Source: JAHEFU01 sp020440645 (lineage in GTDB: Bacteria; 4484-113; JAFGCY01). Taken from it: DNA of 64,000 nucleotides. Positions 1 through 7,023 of this stretch are shown here, piece after piece. How positions within the stretch are numbered: position 1 is the first letter of the stretch; every line of letters starts with the position of its first letter. The DNA is taken from NCBI GenBank assembly GCA_020440645.1, contig JAGRNR010000006.1, positions 42,640-106,639 of the forward strand, given 5' to 3'. A program made the position numbers and the translations under genes. Below the pieces are notes generated by a model, which was not told where the DNA came from, did no database searches, and was given only the letters and a program-made list of their open reading frames with translations.

Positions 1-288
1 GCCGATACGCAGGACAAGGGGCGGATCACGATGCGCGTCGGCGAAACGCTGACGGTCTCGGCGATCTACCGCTTCCGCTCGGCGATCTTCACCGGCACGG
101 ACGAGAAGGATGAATTCGTCATCGCAGACAGCAGCTGGCACTGGCTGGAGGCCGTGAATGACACGCTCAGCTTTGACAACGGGGTGATCACCGCGCTCAA
201 GCCGGGGGTGGACACGCTCAAGGCGGAGTACCGCGACAATGACATCTTCGAGGACTTCGACGCCAAGCTGGAAATCACCGTTGAATAG
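1..288 (+). CDS. Small lipoprotein paralog, 5' end outside window (partial)
   Basis: The reading frame is open from base 1 and ends at TAG 286-288, so the 5' end lies left of the window. The 95 visible residues align without difficulty to the mature part of the next gene (346-780): both carry GRIT/GHITM, VGETL, the block IYRFRSAI, KDEFV, a Trp-Leu-Glu block, ITA(L/V)K and a C-terminal LEITV. The two are therefore tandem duplicates. An internal ATG at base 31 exists, but the homology continues upstream of it, so it is unlikely to be the start. The fold looks like a small beta-rich domain; function is unknown. Confidence 0.75.
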   Translation, partial: ADTQDKGRITMRVGETLTVSAIYRFRSAIFTGTDEKDEFVIADSSWHWLEAVNDTLSFDNGVITALKPGVDTLKAEYRDNDIFEDFDAKLEITVE

Positions 289-345
289 GGGCACGGTACG
301 GGGATGGGCAGACGGATCAGGAAACCACAGTTACAGGAGCTGGAA

Positions 346-780
346 ATGACAATCAACAGGATCGCGGGGATCTTCCTCGCAATGATGGCGATGCTGGCGC
401 TGGCCGCCTGCGGTGGCGGTGGCAGCGAGTACATGCTGCCCACTGGCCAGGACTACAGCCTGCGCCTCGTGAAGGGCGGCGACCCGAATGACGTGCTGGC
501 CTCCACCGAGCGCAAGGGCCACATCACGATGAATGTCGGTGAGACCTTGAACGTCACCTCGATCTACCGCTTTCGCTCGGCGATCGGTGACAAGGAGAAG
601 GATGAGTTCGTCACCGCGACTTCGGCCTATGTCTGGCTGGAGGATGTGAATGACAAGCTGACCTACAGCAACGGCAAGATCACCGCGGTCAAGGCCGGGC
701 TGGACACACTGCTCGTGAACTACGTTGACAACAATGCCAACGAGACCGTGTCCTGCCGGCTGGAGATCACGGTCAACTGA
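346..780 (+). CDS. Small lipoprotein, unknown function
   Basis: A 144-residue protein. I chose ATG 346 because AGGAG at 335-339 is well spaced and because it places the signal peptide at the N-terminus; an upstream in-frame ATG at 304 would add an unrelated leader. Residues 1-20 form a hydrophobic signal ending in a lipobox (L-A-A-C, then Gly-rich GGGG), so the protein is probably lipid-anchored. The rest is a roughly 120-residue, probably beta-sandwich domain shared with the partial gene just upstream, 57 nt away. The repeated Gly and Asp/Asn turns and the closing 'LEITVN' resemble small bacterial Ig-like surface domains, but this is only an impression. Same transcription direction as its duplicate; a hairpin terminator follows at 801. 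Confidence 0.8.
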   Translation: MTINRIAGIFLAMMAMLALAACGGGGSEYMLPTGQDYSLRLVKGGDPNDVLASTERKGHITMNVGETLNVTSIYRFRSAIGDKEKDEFVTATSAYVWLEDVNDKLTYSNGKITAVKAGLDTLLVNYVDNNANETVSCRLEITVN

Positions 781-800
781 TCTACATCGGATTGATTCAC

Positions 801-825
801 AAAGGGCCCGCTTCGGCGGGCCTTT
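801..825 (+). terminator. Rho-independent terminator after the lipoprotein pair
   Basis: GC-rich stem (GGGCCCGC / GCGGGCC with a UUCG loop at 812-815 and one bulged C) flanked by AAA and TTT, so it could work in both directions. It lies 20 nt after the stop codon at 780. Confidence 0.75.
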
Positions 826-878
826 CTGCTTTCTGCTATTTGCTTTCTGCTGTCTGCCCACTGCCCACTGCTTACTGA
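823..878. repeat. Degenerate heptamer (period-7) repeat array
   Basis: Eight consecutive 7-bp units starting at 823: TTTCTGC, TTTCTGC, TATTTGC, TTTCTGC, TGTCTGC, CCACTGC, CCACTGC, TTACTGA. The register is exact and only bases inside units vary. Similar arrays occur at 38031 and 41404. They resemble the short tandemly repeated repetitive (STRR) heptamers known from cyanobacteria; function unknown. Confidence 0.75.
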
Positions 879-980
879 TTATTTAACTTTCACTTAATCA
901 AAGCGCTGTTAGTGCTTCTCCCCCCTGCGGTAACACATCTGGTTTGAGAAAACCCCACCATCTTACAAAGGAGGCAGACC

Positions 981-1169
981 ATGCGTTCAATGATCTATGC
1001 AGTGGCGGCAGTTCTACTGGTGCTGGCAATGGCGGCGGTGCACAAACTGTCCTCCTCGGAAGCCGCCAGCGGCAGCCGGGAGGGGCAGCGCATCGGACTC
1101 GCCGATGCTGGTGACTACAGCAACGATGCCTATTGCCAGGTTTCTGACTGGCTGAGTGAACTGGACTGA
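981..1169 (+). CDS. Small single-pass membrane or secreted protein
   Basis: A 62-residue product with a strong ribosome binding site (AAAGGAGG, 967-974) 6 nt before ATG 981, and a perfect terminator 25 nt after its stop, so it looks like an independently expressed small gene. Residues 5-20 are a hydrophobic helix (AVAAVLLVLAMAAV), either an uncleaved anchor or a signal peptide. The remaining 40 residues are polar, with a single Cys. I do not recognise the family. Confidence 0.65.
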   Translation: MRSMIYAVAAVLLVLAMAAVHKLSSSEAASGSREGQRIGLADAGDYSNDAYCQVSDWLSELD

Positions 1170-1194
1170 TGCAGGTGTTGACTGCCTGATCGGT

Positions 1195-1220
1195 GGGGCC
1201 GGGAGACCGGCCCCTTTTTT
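1195..1220 (+). terminator. Strong Rho-independent terminator
   Basis: Perfect 8-bp stem GGGGCCGG / CCGGCCCC (1195-1202 and 1207-1214) with a GAGA tetraloop, followed by six T at 1215-1220. Confidence 0.95.
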
Positions 1221-1247
1221 CGTTTCTGTTTAGCGATTGCGCTGGGC

Positions 1248-1305
1248 GGGTAACGATAACGGTTCATCTGTGGAACCCCAAAATCCAAATCAGAGGCCCA
1301 CAGAA
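1248..1305 (+). promoter_or_regulatory. Conserved 58-nt leader, also present at 2223-2280
   Basis: The 58 nt before this start codon match the 58 nt before the paralog at 2281 without gaps and with only a few substitutions; the shared block includes GGTTCATCTGTGGAACCC and CCCACAGAAATGTA. Read in the downstream frame, the differences would change amino acids (Gln/Pro, Gln/Leu, Arg/Gly), so it behaves like an untranslated leader rather than coding sequence. It was probably duplicated together with the gene and may carry regulation. Confidence 0.5.
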
Positions 1306-2109
1306 ATGTATGGAAAGTCTTATACCGGGTTTGCCGGTATCATCGCAGGAAGCATCATGATCCTCGCAGCCAGCTGCTCCGGTGGCAACGGCATGGCAGA
1401 GGTCCCCTCCCCGCAGGACAGCGCGCCTGTCATCGGGGAAGCGCTCACCATGGAAGGTGCCCCCAGCCTGGAGAAGATCTCCAGCGGCTGGCAGCAGTGG
1501 GGCGATTTCGAGCTCGGCTGGCTGGACCTGCACCAGAGCGTGCATGACGGCAGCAATGAGCTGGACGAGACCCGCATCTTCGCCAAGAGCGAGGGCGTCT
1601 ACAACTTCGAGGACGGCGGCAAGGATTACATCAACTTCCCGGCCGCCGGTGTCGGCATGCACTACGCCGTGTTCGGCCTGAAGGACATCCCCGTCGGCTC
1701 GATCATCCGCGGCATCCGCTTCACCACGGACTTCAACAGCTCCGAGAGTGACAACGCAGCCTACTACGTTGCCTACAGCAACTACGAGACCGGTGTGTTC
1801 CAGTGGTACGGCCCCTACGCCGAGGGCGACATCGAGCTCTACAACCTGTTCACGAACAACGTCAGTGTCGGCCAGAAGGCCTACTTCACCATCGCGGTCA
1901 CGGGGAACAACTACTACTCCGACGTGACCGACGTGGAAGTCAGCATCGGCAAGCCGCTGAAGGTTGACCTGCCGCTGCTCTACGAGCGCCAGCCGATCCC
2001 CAACGACTGGGTGCTCAATGAGTATGGCAAGGTGGACTGGGACCTGCTGTGGAAGCGTCCCGAGTTCCAGGAGATCATGATCATCGTCCGTCCGATACTG
2101 ATCTTCTGA
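1306..2109 (+). CDS. Secreted lipoprotein, paralog of the next gene
   Basis: A 267-residue lipoprotein. ATG 1306 is preferred because it begins a clean signal peptide (MYGKSYTGF...) ending in an A-A-S-C lipobox near residue 20; an in-frame GTG upstream lacks a ribosome binding site. The mature protein is rich in Tyr, Asp, Asn and Gly and shares most of its length with the product of 2281-3123. Shared blocks are SEGVYNFED, DY(I/L)NFP, YAVFG, GIRFTTDFNSSES, QWYGP(Y/F)AEG and TGNNYYSDVTDVEV. It looks like an all-beta surface domain with aromatic loops; ligand and role are unknown. A terminator follows at 2134. Confidence 0.8.
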   Translation: MYGKSYTGFAGIIAGSIMILAASCSGGNGMAEVPSPQDSAPVIGEALTMEGAPSLEKISSGWQQWGDFELGWLDLHQSVHDGSNELDETRIFAKSEGVYNFEDGGKDYINFPAAGVGMHYAVFGLKDIPVGSIIRGIRFTTDFNSSESDNAAYYVAYSNYETGVFQWYGPYAEGDIELYNLFTNNVSVGQKAYFTIAVTGNNYYSDVTDVEVSIGKPLKVDLPLLYERQPIPNDWVLNEYGKVDWDLLWKRPEFQEIMIIVRPILIF

Positions 2110-2133
2110 GCAGCAACAAGCTGTCCTGAACAG

Positions 2134-2167
2134 CGGGCCTGGCATCTGCCGGGCCCGTTTTTGTTTT
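2134..2167 (+). terminator. Rho-independent terminator
   Basis: Stem CGGGCCTGGC / GCCGGGCCCG (2134-2143 and 2148-2157) with one G-U pair and an ATCT loop, then TTTTTGTTTTT at 2158-2168. Confidence 0.9.
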
Positions 2168-2280
2168 TCTGCACGATCCTGTGCGTTTTCACTGCATTTG
2201 CTGTTTAGGTTTGGGAGGGGCCGGGTAACAAGAATGGTTCATCTGTGGAACCCCCAAATCCAAATCTAGGACCCACAGAA

Positions 2281-3123
2281 ATGTACGGAAAGTTCACTAA
2301 CAGCATTGCAGGAATCATCATCAGCGGCGCCGCCATCATGGCAGCGAGCTGCTCCGGCGGAGCCGGGATGGATACAGCCAACCCGGGTAACACCGAAGTC
2401 GACCAGGCCGCCATCATTGAGCAGGCCATCACCACCGAGGAGATGCCTTCCCTCGAGAAGCTCTCCAGCGGCTGGGAGCAGTGGACCGGCAGCGACATCC
2501 TGATCGACTGGTACACCGTCTGGCTCAACAAGCACCAGAGCGTCGGCTACGGCGTGAACGACCTTGATGAGACAAAGCTGATCACCAAGAGTGAGGGCGT
2601 CTACAACTTCGAGGACGACGGCAAGGATTACCTCAACTTCCCGGTCACCGGCGGCGGCCTGAACTACGCCGTGTTCGGCGTCAAGGACGTTCCGCAGGGC
2701 GCGATCATGAAGGGCATCCGCTTCACCACGGACTTCAACTCCAGTGAGAGCCCGAACGCTGAGTACTACGTCTGCTACAGCAACTACGAAAGCGGTGTCT
2801 ACCAGTGGTACGGCCCCTTCGCAGAGGGCGAGTACGAGGTCTACAACTTCTACACAAACAACATCAACGAGTACCAGCGTGGTTACTTCACCATCGCCAT
2901 CACCGGCAACAACTACTACAGCGATGTGACTGACGTGGAAGTGATCATCGGCGACCCGATCGACTTCAAGATCCCGGACCTCGTCGAGCACCAGCCGATC
3001 CCGAACTGGTGGCTGATGGACGACCTGGGCTTCGTGGACTGGGGCAAGCTGTTCGAGCTGCCCGCCGTCCAGCAGCTGAAGATCGCCCCGCAGTTCCAGT
3101 TCAAGACCCAGCTGACCCGTTAA
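2281..3123 (+). CDS. Secreted lipoprotein, paralog of the previous gene
   Basis: A 280-residue lipoprotein with a signal peptide (MYGKFTNSI...) ending in the lipobox A-A-S-C. It is a tandem duplicate of 1306-2109, including the 58-nt leader before the start. The mature N-terminal ~35 residues differ from the paralog (linker-like, Asp/Thr/Asn-rich), whereas the following ~200 residues are closely similar, and the last ~25 diverge again. The conserved core suggests the same beta-rich extracellular domain. An in-frame GTG at 2245 would extend the N-terminus but has no ribosome binding site. Function unknown. Confidence 0.8.
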   Translation: MYGKFTNSIAGIIISGAAIMAASCSGGAGMDTANPGNTEVDQAAIIEQAITTEEMPSLEKLSSGWEQWTGSDILIDWYTVWLNKHQSVGYGVNDLDETKLITKSEGVYNFEDDGKDYLNFPVTGGGLNYAVFGVKDVPQGAIMKGIRFTTDFNSSESPNAEYYVCYSNYESGVYQWYGPFAEGEYEVYNFYTNNINEYQRGYFTIAITGNNYYSDVTDVEVIIGDPIDFKIPDLVEHQPIPNWWLMDDLGFVDWGKLFELPAVQQLKIAPQFQFKTQLTR

Positions 3124-3150
3124 GCTGAAGGTCCGCAACCAGGAAACAGT

Positions 3151-3182
3151 GAGCCCCGCCACGGCGGGGCTCCTGCATTTTC
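3151..3182 (+). terminator. Probable Rho-independent terminator
   Basis: Stem GAGCCCCGC / GCGGGGCTC (3151-3159 and 3164-3172) with a 4-nt loop. The T run is weak (CTGCATTTT). Confidence 0.7.
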
Positions 3183-3226
3183 TGTGGAGAAAGTATCGCC
3201 ATGCGGGCAGCCCCGGAATCCCATAG

Positions 3227-3232
3227 TAGAAT
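3227..3232 (+). promoter_or_regulatory. -10 element for leaderless purE transcript
   Basis: TAGAAT at 3227-3232 is followed by 7 nt and then GTG 3240. That spacing would place the transcription start at the start codon itself. No Shine-Dalgarno sequence stands before the GTG. The same geometry recurs at many genes in this window. Confidence 0.55.
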
Positions 3233-3239
3233 TCTGCCC

Positions 3240-3758
3240 GTGAGTGATATGCAGTTGCCCGATGGACTTGAAGTGATCGTGCTGCTTGGCAGCATCAGCG
3301 ACCGCGCGGTGGCGGAGGAGATGCTGCCCGTGTTCAGCGATTTCGGCGTCACCGCCCATGTGGCCGTGTGCAGCGCGCACCGCGACCATGAACGCCTCGC
3401 CCGGCTGATCCCCGAGGCTGAGTCGAAGGGTTGCGTGAGCGTGATTGCGGTGGCGGGCAAGAGCGCACACCTGCCCGGTGTCTGCGCCGCCCTGACCACC
3501 ATGCCGGTGATCGGCGTGCCCGCTGTCAACAGCGGGATCTGGCAGGATTCGCTGTACTCCATCGTGAACATGCCCCCGGGCATCCCGGTGGCCTGCGTCG
3601 GCATGGACGCGGGGCGCAACGCCGCCCTGCTGGCCGTGCAGCACGTTGCCATCGGACGCAGTGAACTGCGTGGTAAGCTCAAGGACTTCAGGGACAAGAT
3701 GCGTGAAAGCAACCGGCGTGACAGTGCCAAACTGCAGCAGGAGCTGTCAGGAAAGTAG
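3240..3758 (+). CDS. purE: N5-carboxyaminoimidazole ribonucleotide mutase (PurE)
   Basis: PurE interconverts N5-CAIR and CAIR in de novo purine synthesis. The family hallmarks are present: the phosphate-binding Gly-Ser-x-Ser-Asp loop (GSISD), SAHR with the catalytic His, AGKSAHLPG and the substrate-loop region ALTTMPVIGVP. The length of about 172 residues is normal for class I PurE. I place the start at GTG 3240, 7 nt after a -10 hexamer; ATG 3249 and ATG 3201 are in-frame alternatives (3201 would add residues not seen in the family). It heads an apparent purE-purB-purC operon; purB follows after 94 nt. The C-terminal ~20 residues are a charged helix. Confidence 0.93.
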   Translation: MSDMQLPDGLEVIVLLGSISDRAVAEEMLPVFSDFGVTAHVAVCSAHRDHERLARLIPEAESKGCVSVIAVAGKSAHLPGVCAALTTMPVIGVPAVNSGIWQDSLYSIVNMPPGIPVACVGMDAGRNAALLAVQHVAIGRSELRGKLKDFRDKMRESNRRDSAKLQQELSGK

Positions 3759-3852
3759 GCGCCACGCACTTCGCGTTCTGTTCCGCAATAAAAAATAAAA
3801 CTGTGCCGTGCGCGGCGGTGGGTGCCGTGCCCGGCTGCATCCGGAGCAATGG

Positions 3853-5697
3853 ATGATCGATCGCTACACGCGGCCGCCAATGGGCCGCCTGTTCACGGCG
3901 AAGCATCGCTTTGACACCTGGCTGAAGGTTGAGCTGGCTGTCTGCGAGGCCTGGGCGGAGCGCGGGGAAATCCCGCAGGATGCCTGGAAGCGCATCAGGA
4001 AGAATGCCAACTACAAGCTCAAGCGCATCAACGAGATTGAGGCGGCCGTGCACCATGACGTGATCGCCTTCAACACGGCGGTGGCGGACTACATCGGCGA
4101 GGACAGCGCCTACTTCCACAAGGGGATGACCTCCAATGACGTGGTGGACACCGCGCAGTGCCTGATCCTCAAGGAGGCCGGGCAGCTGATCGAGGAGGGC
4201 CTGATCCGCCTGCGCAAGGCGCTCGGCGCCCGTGCGCTGGAGTACCGCCACACCCCGGTGATGGGCCGCACACACGGCGTGCATGCCGAGCCGACCACCT
4301 TCGGGCTGAAGCTCCTGGTCTGGTATGACGAGCTCAACCGCCACGAGGAGCGGCTCGCGCTGGCGATTGACGGCCTGGCCGTCGGCAAGCTCTCCGGTGC
4401 CGTTGGCAACTTCGCGCACATCCCGCCGGACCTCGAGGAGCAGATCCTGCGCAAGCTCGGCCTGCAGAGTGCGCCGGTCTCCAACCAGGTGGTGCAGCGC
4501 GACCGGCATGCGCACTTCGTGATGGTGCTGGCCGGGCTGGCCTCCACGATGGAGAAGATCGCCGTCAACCTGCGCAGTTACCAGCGCACGGAGATCGGCG
4601 AGGTGCAGGAACCCTTCGCCAAGGGCCAGAAGGGCTCCTCCGCGATGCCGCACAAGAAGAACCCGATCCTGCTGGAGCGCATCACCGGCCTGTCCCGCGT
4701 GATCCGCGGCTACGCTGTCACCGCGCTTGAGAACGTCGCGCTGTGGGACGAGCGTGACATTTCGCATTCCGGCGCCGAGCGCGTGATCCTGCCGGATGCC
4801 TGCATCCTCGTCGACTACATGATGGACAAGCTGTCAACGGTGATCGGCGGACTGGTCGTGCGCCCCGAACAGATGAACCGCAACATCTACCTGACGAAGG
4901 GCCTGATCTTCAGCCAGCGTGTGCTGCTGGCCCTGACCGAGGCCGGCGTCAGCCGTGAGGATGCCTACAGCATGGTGCAGCGCAATGCGATGCGCTGCTG
5001 GGAGGACCGCACCCCGCTGCTGGATGCTCTGCTCAATGACCGCGACGTGCGCAGCCACCTGGACACGGCGCAGATTTCCAGCCTGTTCACCATCGACCCG
5101 TTCCTGGAGCATGTCGACCGGCTGTTCGAGCGCGTCGGCCTCAGTGACGGCAAGAAGCACAGCTCGGACGACCCGAAGCCGGTGCAGGCCCCGCGCCGCG
5201 GCCGGGGCCGCGGCCGCCGCAAGGATGACCGCATCATGCGCAGCGAACAGGGCAACATTGACAGCATTGCGGTGGAAACCGGTGCGATCCAGAACATCAG
5301 TGAGCGCGCCTCCGACTACTACGAGTCCGCCAGCGTGGTACTGAGCCGTACGAAGTCGGATGCACCGAAGGGTGATGACACGCTTGGCGAGGCGGAGCAC
5401 CAGAAGAAGAAGGTGGCCAGTGAAGGTACCGGCAAGCCTGCCAGCGCCTCCCGCAGCCGCTCGCGCAGCAAGCCGCGCACTGACAAGGATAAGGAGAAAG
5501 TTGCCACTGAAGGCAAGGATAATGAGAAGCCTTCCGGGGTAGGAAGCAGCAAGCCCGCCCCTCCCGCCGACGCTTTGGCGTCCGCCGATGAGGAGAAGGC
5601 GGCGAAGCCACGCCGGCGCAGGCGTCGCAGCCCGTCGCGCAAGCCCGCAGAGGGTGGCACTGGTAATGGATCTGATACTAAGGAAAAGGGAGAATAG
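3853..5697 (+). CDS. purB: Adenylosuccinate lyase (PurB) with long basic disordered tail
   Basis: PurB splits SAICAR to AICAR and adenylosuccinate to AMP, each with release of fumarate. ATG 3853 follows GGAG at 3843-3846 and gives the typical N-terminus MIDRYTRPPMG. The signature loop GSSAMPHKKNP is intact, as are TSNDVVDTAQ and MGRTHG, so the enzyme core (about residues 1-435) looks functional. Residues ~436-614 are an added low-complexity tail: an Arg-Gly cluster (RRGRGRGRR), a mixed helix, SRSRSRS-type repeats, and a final stretch of six Arg followed by SPSRKP. Normal PurB ends near 430-480 residues. The tail resembles RNA-binding disordered regions. The gene lies between purE and purC, with only 2 nt before purC. 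Confidence 0.93.
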   Translation: MIDRYTRPPMGRLFTAKHRFDTWLKVELAVCEAWAERGEIPQDAWKRIRKNANYKLKRINEIEAAVHHDVIAFNTAVADYIGEDSAYFHKGMTSNDVVDTAQCLILKEAGQLIEEGLIRLRKALGARALEYRHTPVMGRTHGVHAEPTTFGLKLLVWYDELNRHEERLALAIDGLAVGKLSGAVGNFAHIPPDLEEQILRKLGLQSAPVSNQVVQRDRHAHFVMVLAGLASTMEKIAVNLRSYQRTEIGEVQEPFAKGQKGSSAMPHKKNPILLERITGLSRVIRGYAVTALENVALWDERDISHSGAERVILPDACILVDYMMDKLSTVIGGLVVRPEQMNRNIYLTKGLIFSQRVLLALTEAGVSREDAYSMVQRNAMRCWEDRTPLLDALLNDRDVRSHLDTAQISSLFTIDPFLEHVDRLFERVGLSDGKKHSSDDPKPVQAPRRGRGRGRRKDDRIMRSEQGNIDSIAVETGAIQNISERASDYYESASVVLSRTKSDAPKGDDTLGEAEHQKKKVASEGTGKPASASRSRSRSKPRTDKDKEKVATEGKDNEKPSGVGSSKPAPPADALASADEEKAAKPRRRRRRSPSRKPAEGGTGNGSDTKEKGE

Positions 5698-5699
5698 CA

Positions 5700-6437
5700 G
5701 TGAGTCACAGCAAGGGTGAAATGCTCTACGAAGGCAAGGCCAAGCGCCTGTACAGGACCGATGACCCGGACCTGCTGATCATGGAGTACAAGGACGACCT
5801 GACCGCCTTCGACGCCACCAAGCGCGGCACCTCGCTTGGCAAGGGCGCGATCAACAATGCAGTCAGTGCGCTCCTAATGGGCCGCCTCAATGACATGCAT
5901 GTCGAGACGAGCTTCCTGAACCTGATTGATGCCAACCACTCGCTGGTGCGCAACGTGAAGATCGTGCCGATCGAGGTGATCATCCGCTTTGAGGCGCACG
6001 GCAGCCTCTGCCGCCGCTACGGCATCGAGCCCGGCCTGGTCTGCGACCCGCCGCTGTACGAAATCTGCTACAAGAATGACGAACTGCACGACCCCTTCAT
6101 CACCGAGCAGATCGCGGTGCTGATGGGACTGGCGACATACGACGAGCTTGCCAAGATCAAGTACATGGCGCTCACCATCGGCCATACCCTGCGCGAGATC
6201 TACCTTGGCCAGGGCATCAAGCTGCTGGACTTCAAGCTCGAGTTCGGCCGCTACCAGCCGGCCGGCGAAAGCGAGGCCCGCATCATCCTCGCCGACGAAA
6301 TCACCCCGGACACCTGCCGCCTGGTGGATGCGCAGACCGGTGAGAAGCTGGATAAGGACCTGTTCCGCTTCGACATGGGCGACCTCGGCGAAGGCTACAG
6401 GAAGCTGCTCGACAAGCTGCAGGCCAGCGCGGGCTAG
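5700..6437 (+). CDS. purC: Phosphoribosylaminoimidazole-succinocarboxamide synthase (PurC)
   Basis: SAICAR synthetase joins CAIR and aspartate using ATP, between the PurE and PurB steps. The start is GTG 5700, 2 nt after the purB stop, with GGGAG at 5686-5690 as ribosome binding site inside the purB end. Family features are visible: YEGKAKRLY with the ATP-contacting Lys, TAFDATKRG, IPIEVIIRFEAHGS, and the C-terminal LLDFKLEFG and ILADEITPDTCRL motifs. The length of 245 residues is typical of the short bacterial form. Its stop overlaps by 4 nt (CTAG) the stop of the convergent gene on the minus strand. Confidence 0.95.
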   Translation: MSHSKGEMLYEGKAKRLYRTDDPDLLIMEYKDDLTAFDATKRGTSLGKGAINNAVSALLMGRLNDMHVETSFLNLIDANHSLVRNVKIVPIEVIIRFEAHGSLCRRYGIEPGLVCDPPLYEICYKNDELHDPFITEQIAVLMGLATYDELAKIKYMALTIGHTLREIYLGQGIKLLDFKLEFGRYQPAGESEARIILADEITPDTCRLVDAQTGEKLDKDLFRFDMGDLGEGYRKLLDKLQASAG

Positions 6438-6892
6438 TCTGCCCAGACGATGTAGTCGGAGTTGACCGCCGGACGGCCGCAGGCCTTCAGCGATGTGTTG
6501 ACATATCCGCGATGGTATGCCGAGTGCAGCGCCATATGCATCAGGATGTCCTGCATGCTGCGTTCGCAGTTCTCGCCCTCGTGGCTGCGGTAACGCAGGC
6601 GCAGGCGCAGGTAGGTCTCATCCAGGTTGGAGAGGATGATCTGCAGGCGCAGCTGCGTTGCCAGGTCCATGTCGCGAATCTGGCGGATCAGCTTGTCCGG
6701 CCACATGTCCACATGGTCTGAATTGCCCTTGTCAATCCGCTCCAGCCAGCATGAGCGCCCGGCGATGATGTGCGCAGCCTGCCGGCGCGCCTCATTTGCG
6801 TGTTCGCAGTCACCGGCGCGTTCCACGGCGCTGATCACCTTTTCCGTCATTTCGAATTCGTAGGCGAACAGGCGCCTCAGTTGCGTGACCAT
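6434..6892 (-). CDS. DinB/YfiT-like metal-binding four-helix protein
   Basis: A 152-residue all-helical protein fitting the DinB/YfiT superfamily of metal-dependent four-helix bundles. The pattern is right: an N-terminal helix LRRLFAYEFEMTEKV, a first metal-ligand candidate in AAHIIAGRSCWL, and a C-terminal HMALHSAYHRGYV with the two further His, followed by the family-typical 'GRPAVNSDYIVW'. Members act as thiol-dependent or hydrolytic enzymes; the substrate cannot be told. On the minus strand TACATT (6904-6899) lies 6 nt before the ATG with no Shine-Dalgarno sequence, so the mRNA is probably leaderless. It converges on purC. Confidence 0.8.
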   Translation of the reverse strand: MVTQLRRLFAYEFEMTEKVISAVERAGDCEHANEARRQAAHIIAGRSCWLERIDKGNSDHVDMWPDKLIRQIRDMDLATQLRLQIILSNLDETYLRLRLRYRSHEGENCERSMQDILMHMALHSAYHRGYVNTSLKACGRPAVNSDYIVWAD

Positions 6893-6898
6893 AGGAAT

Positions 6899-6904
6899 AA
6901 TGTA
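6899..6904 (-). promoter_or_regulatory. -10 element for leaderless DinB-like gene
   Basis: TACATT on the minus strand, then 6 nt (ATTCCT), then ATG at 6892. No ribosome binding site. Confidence 0.45.
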
Positions 6905-7023
6905 ACAGAGCCGGGCTTTGCTGGACAGCCTGCACGCAGCCCCGGAGGATTGTTTCCGCTGCAGTGCCGGGGTACAATCACAGCGGGAATCACCGGCTGA
7001 AACAGAATTCCCGGGAGTATGTT

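Noticed and set aside
3101..3880. Minus-strand frame opposite purE
   Set aside because: Overlaps purE completely and crosses its terminator region; no motif.
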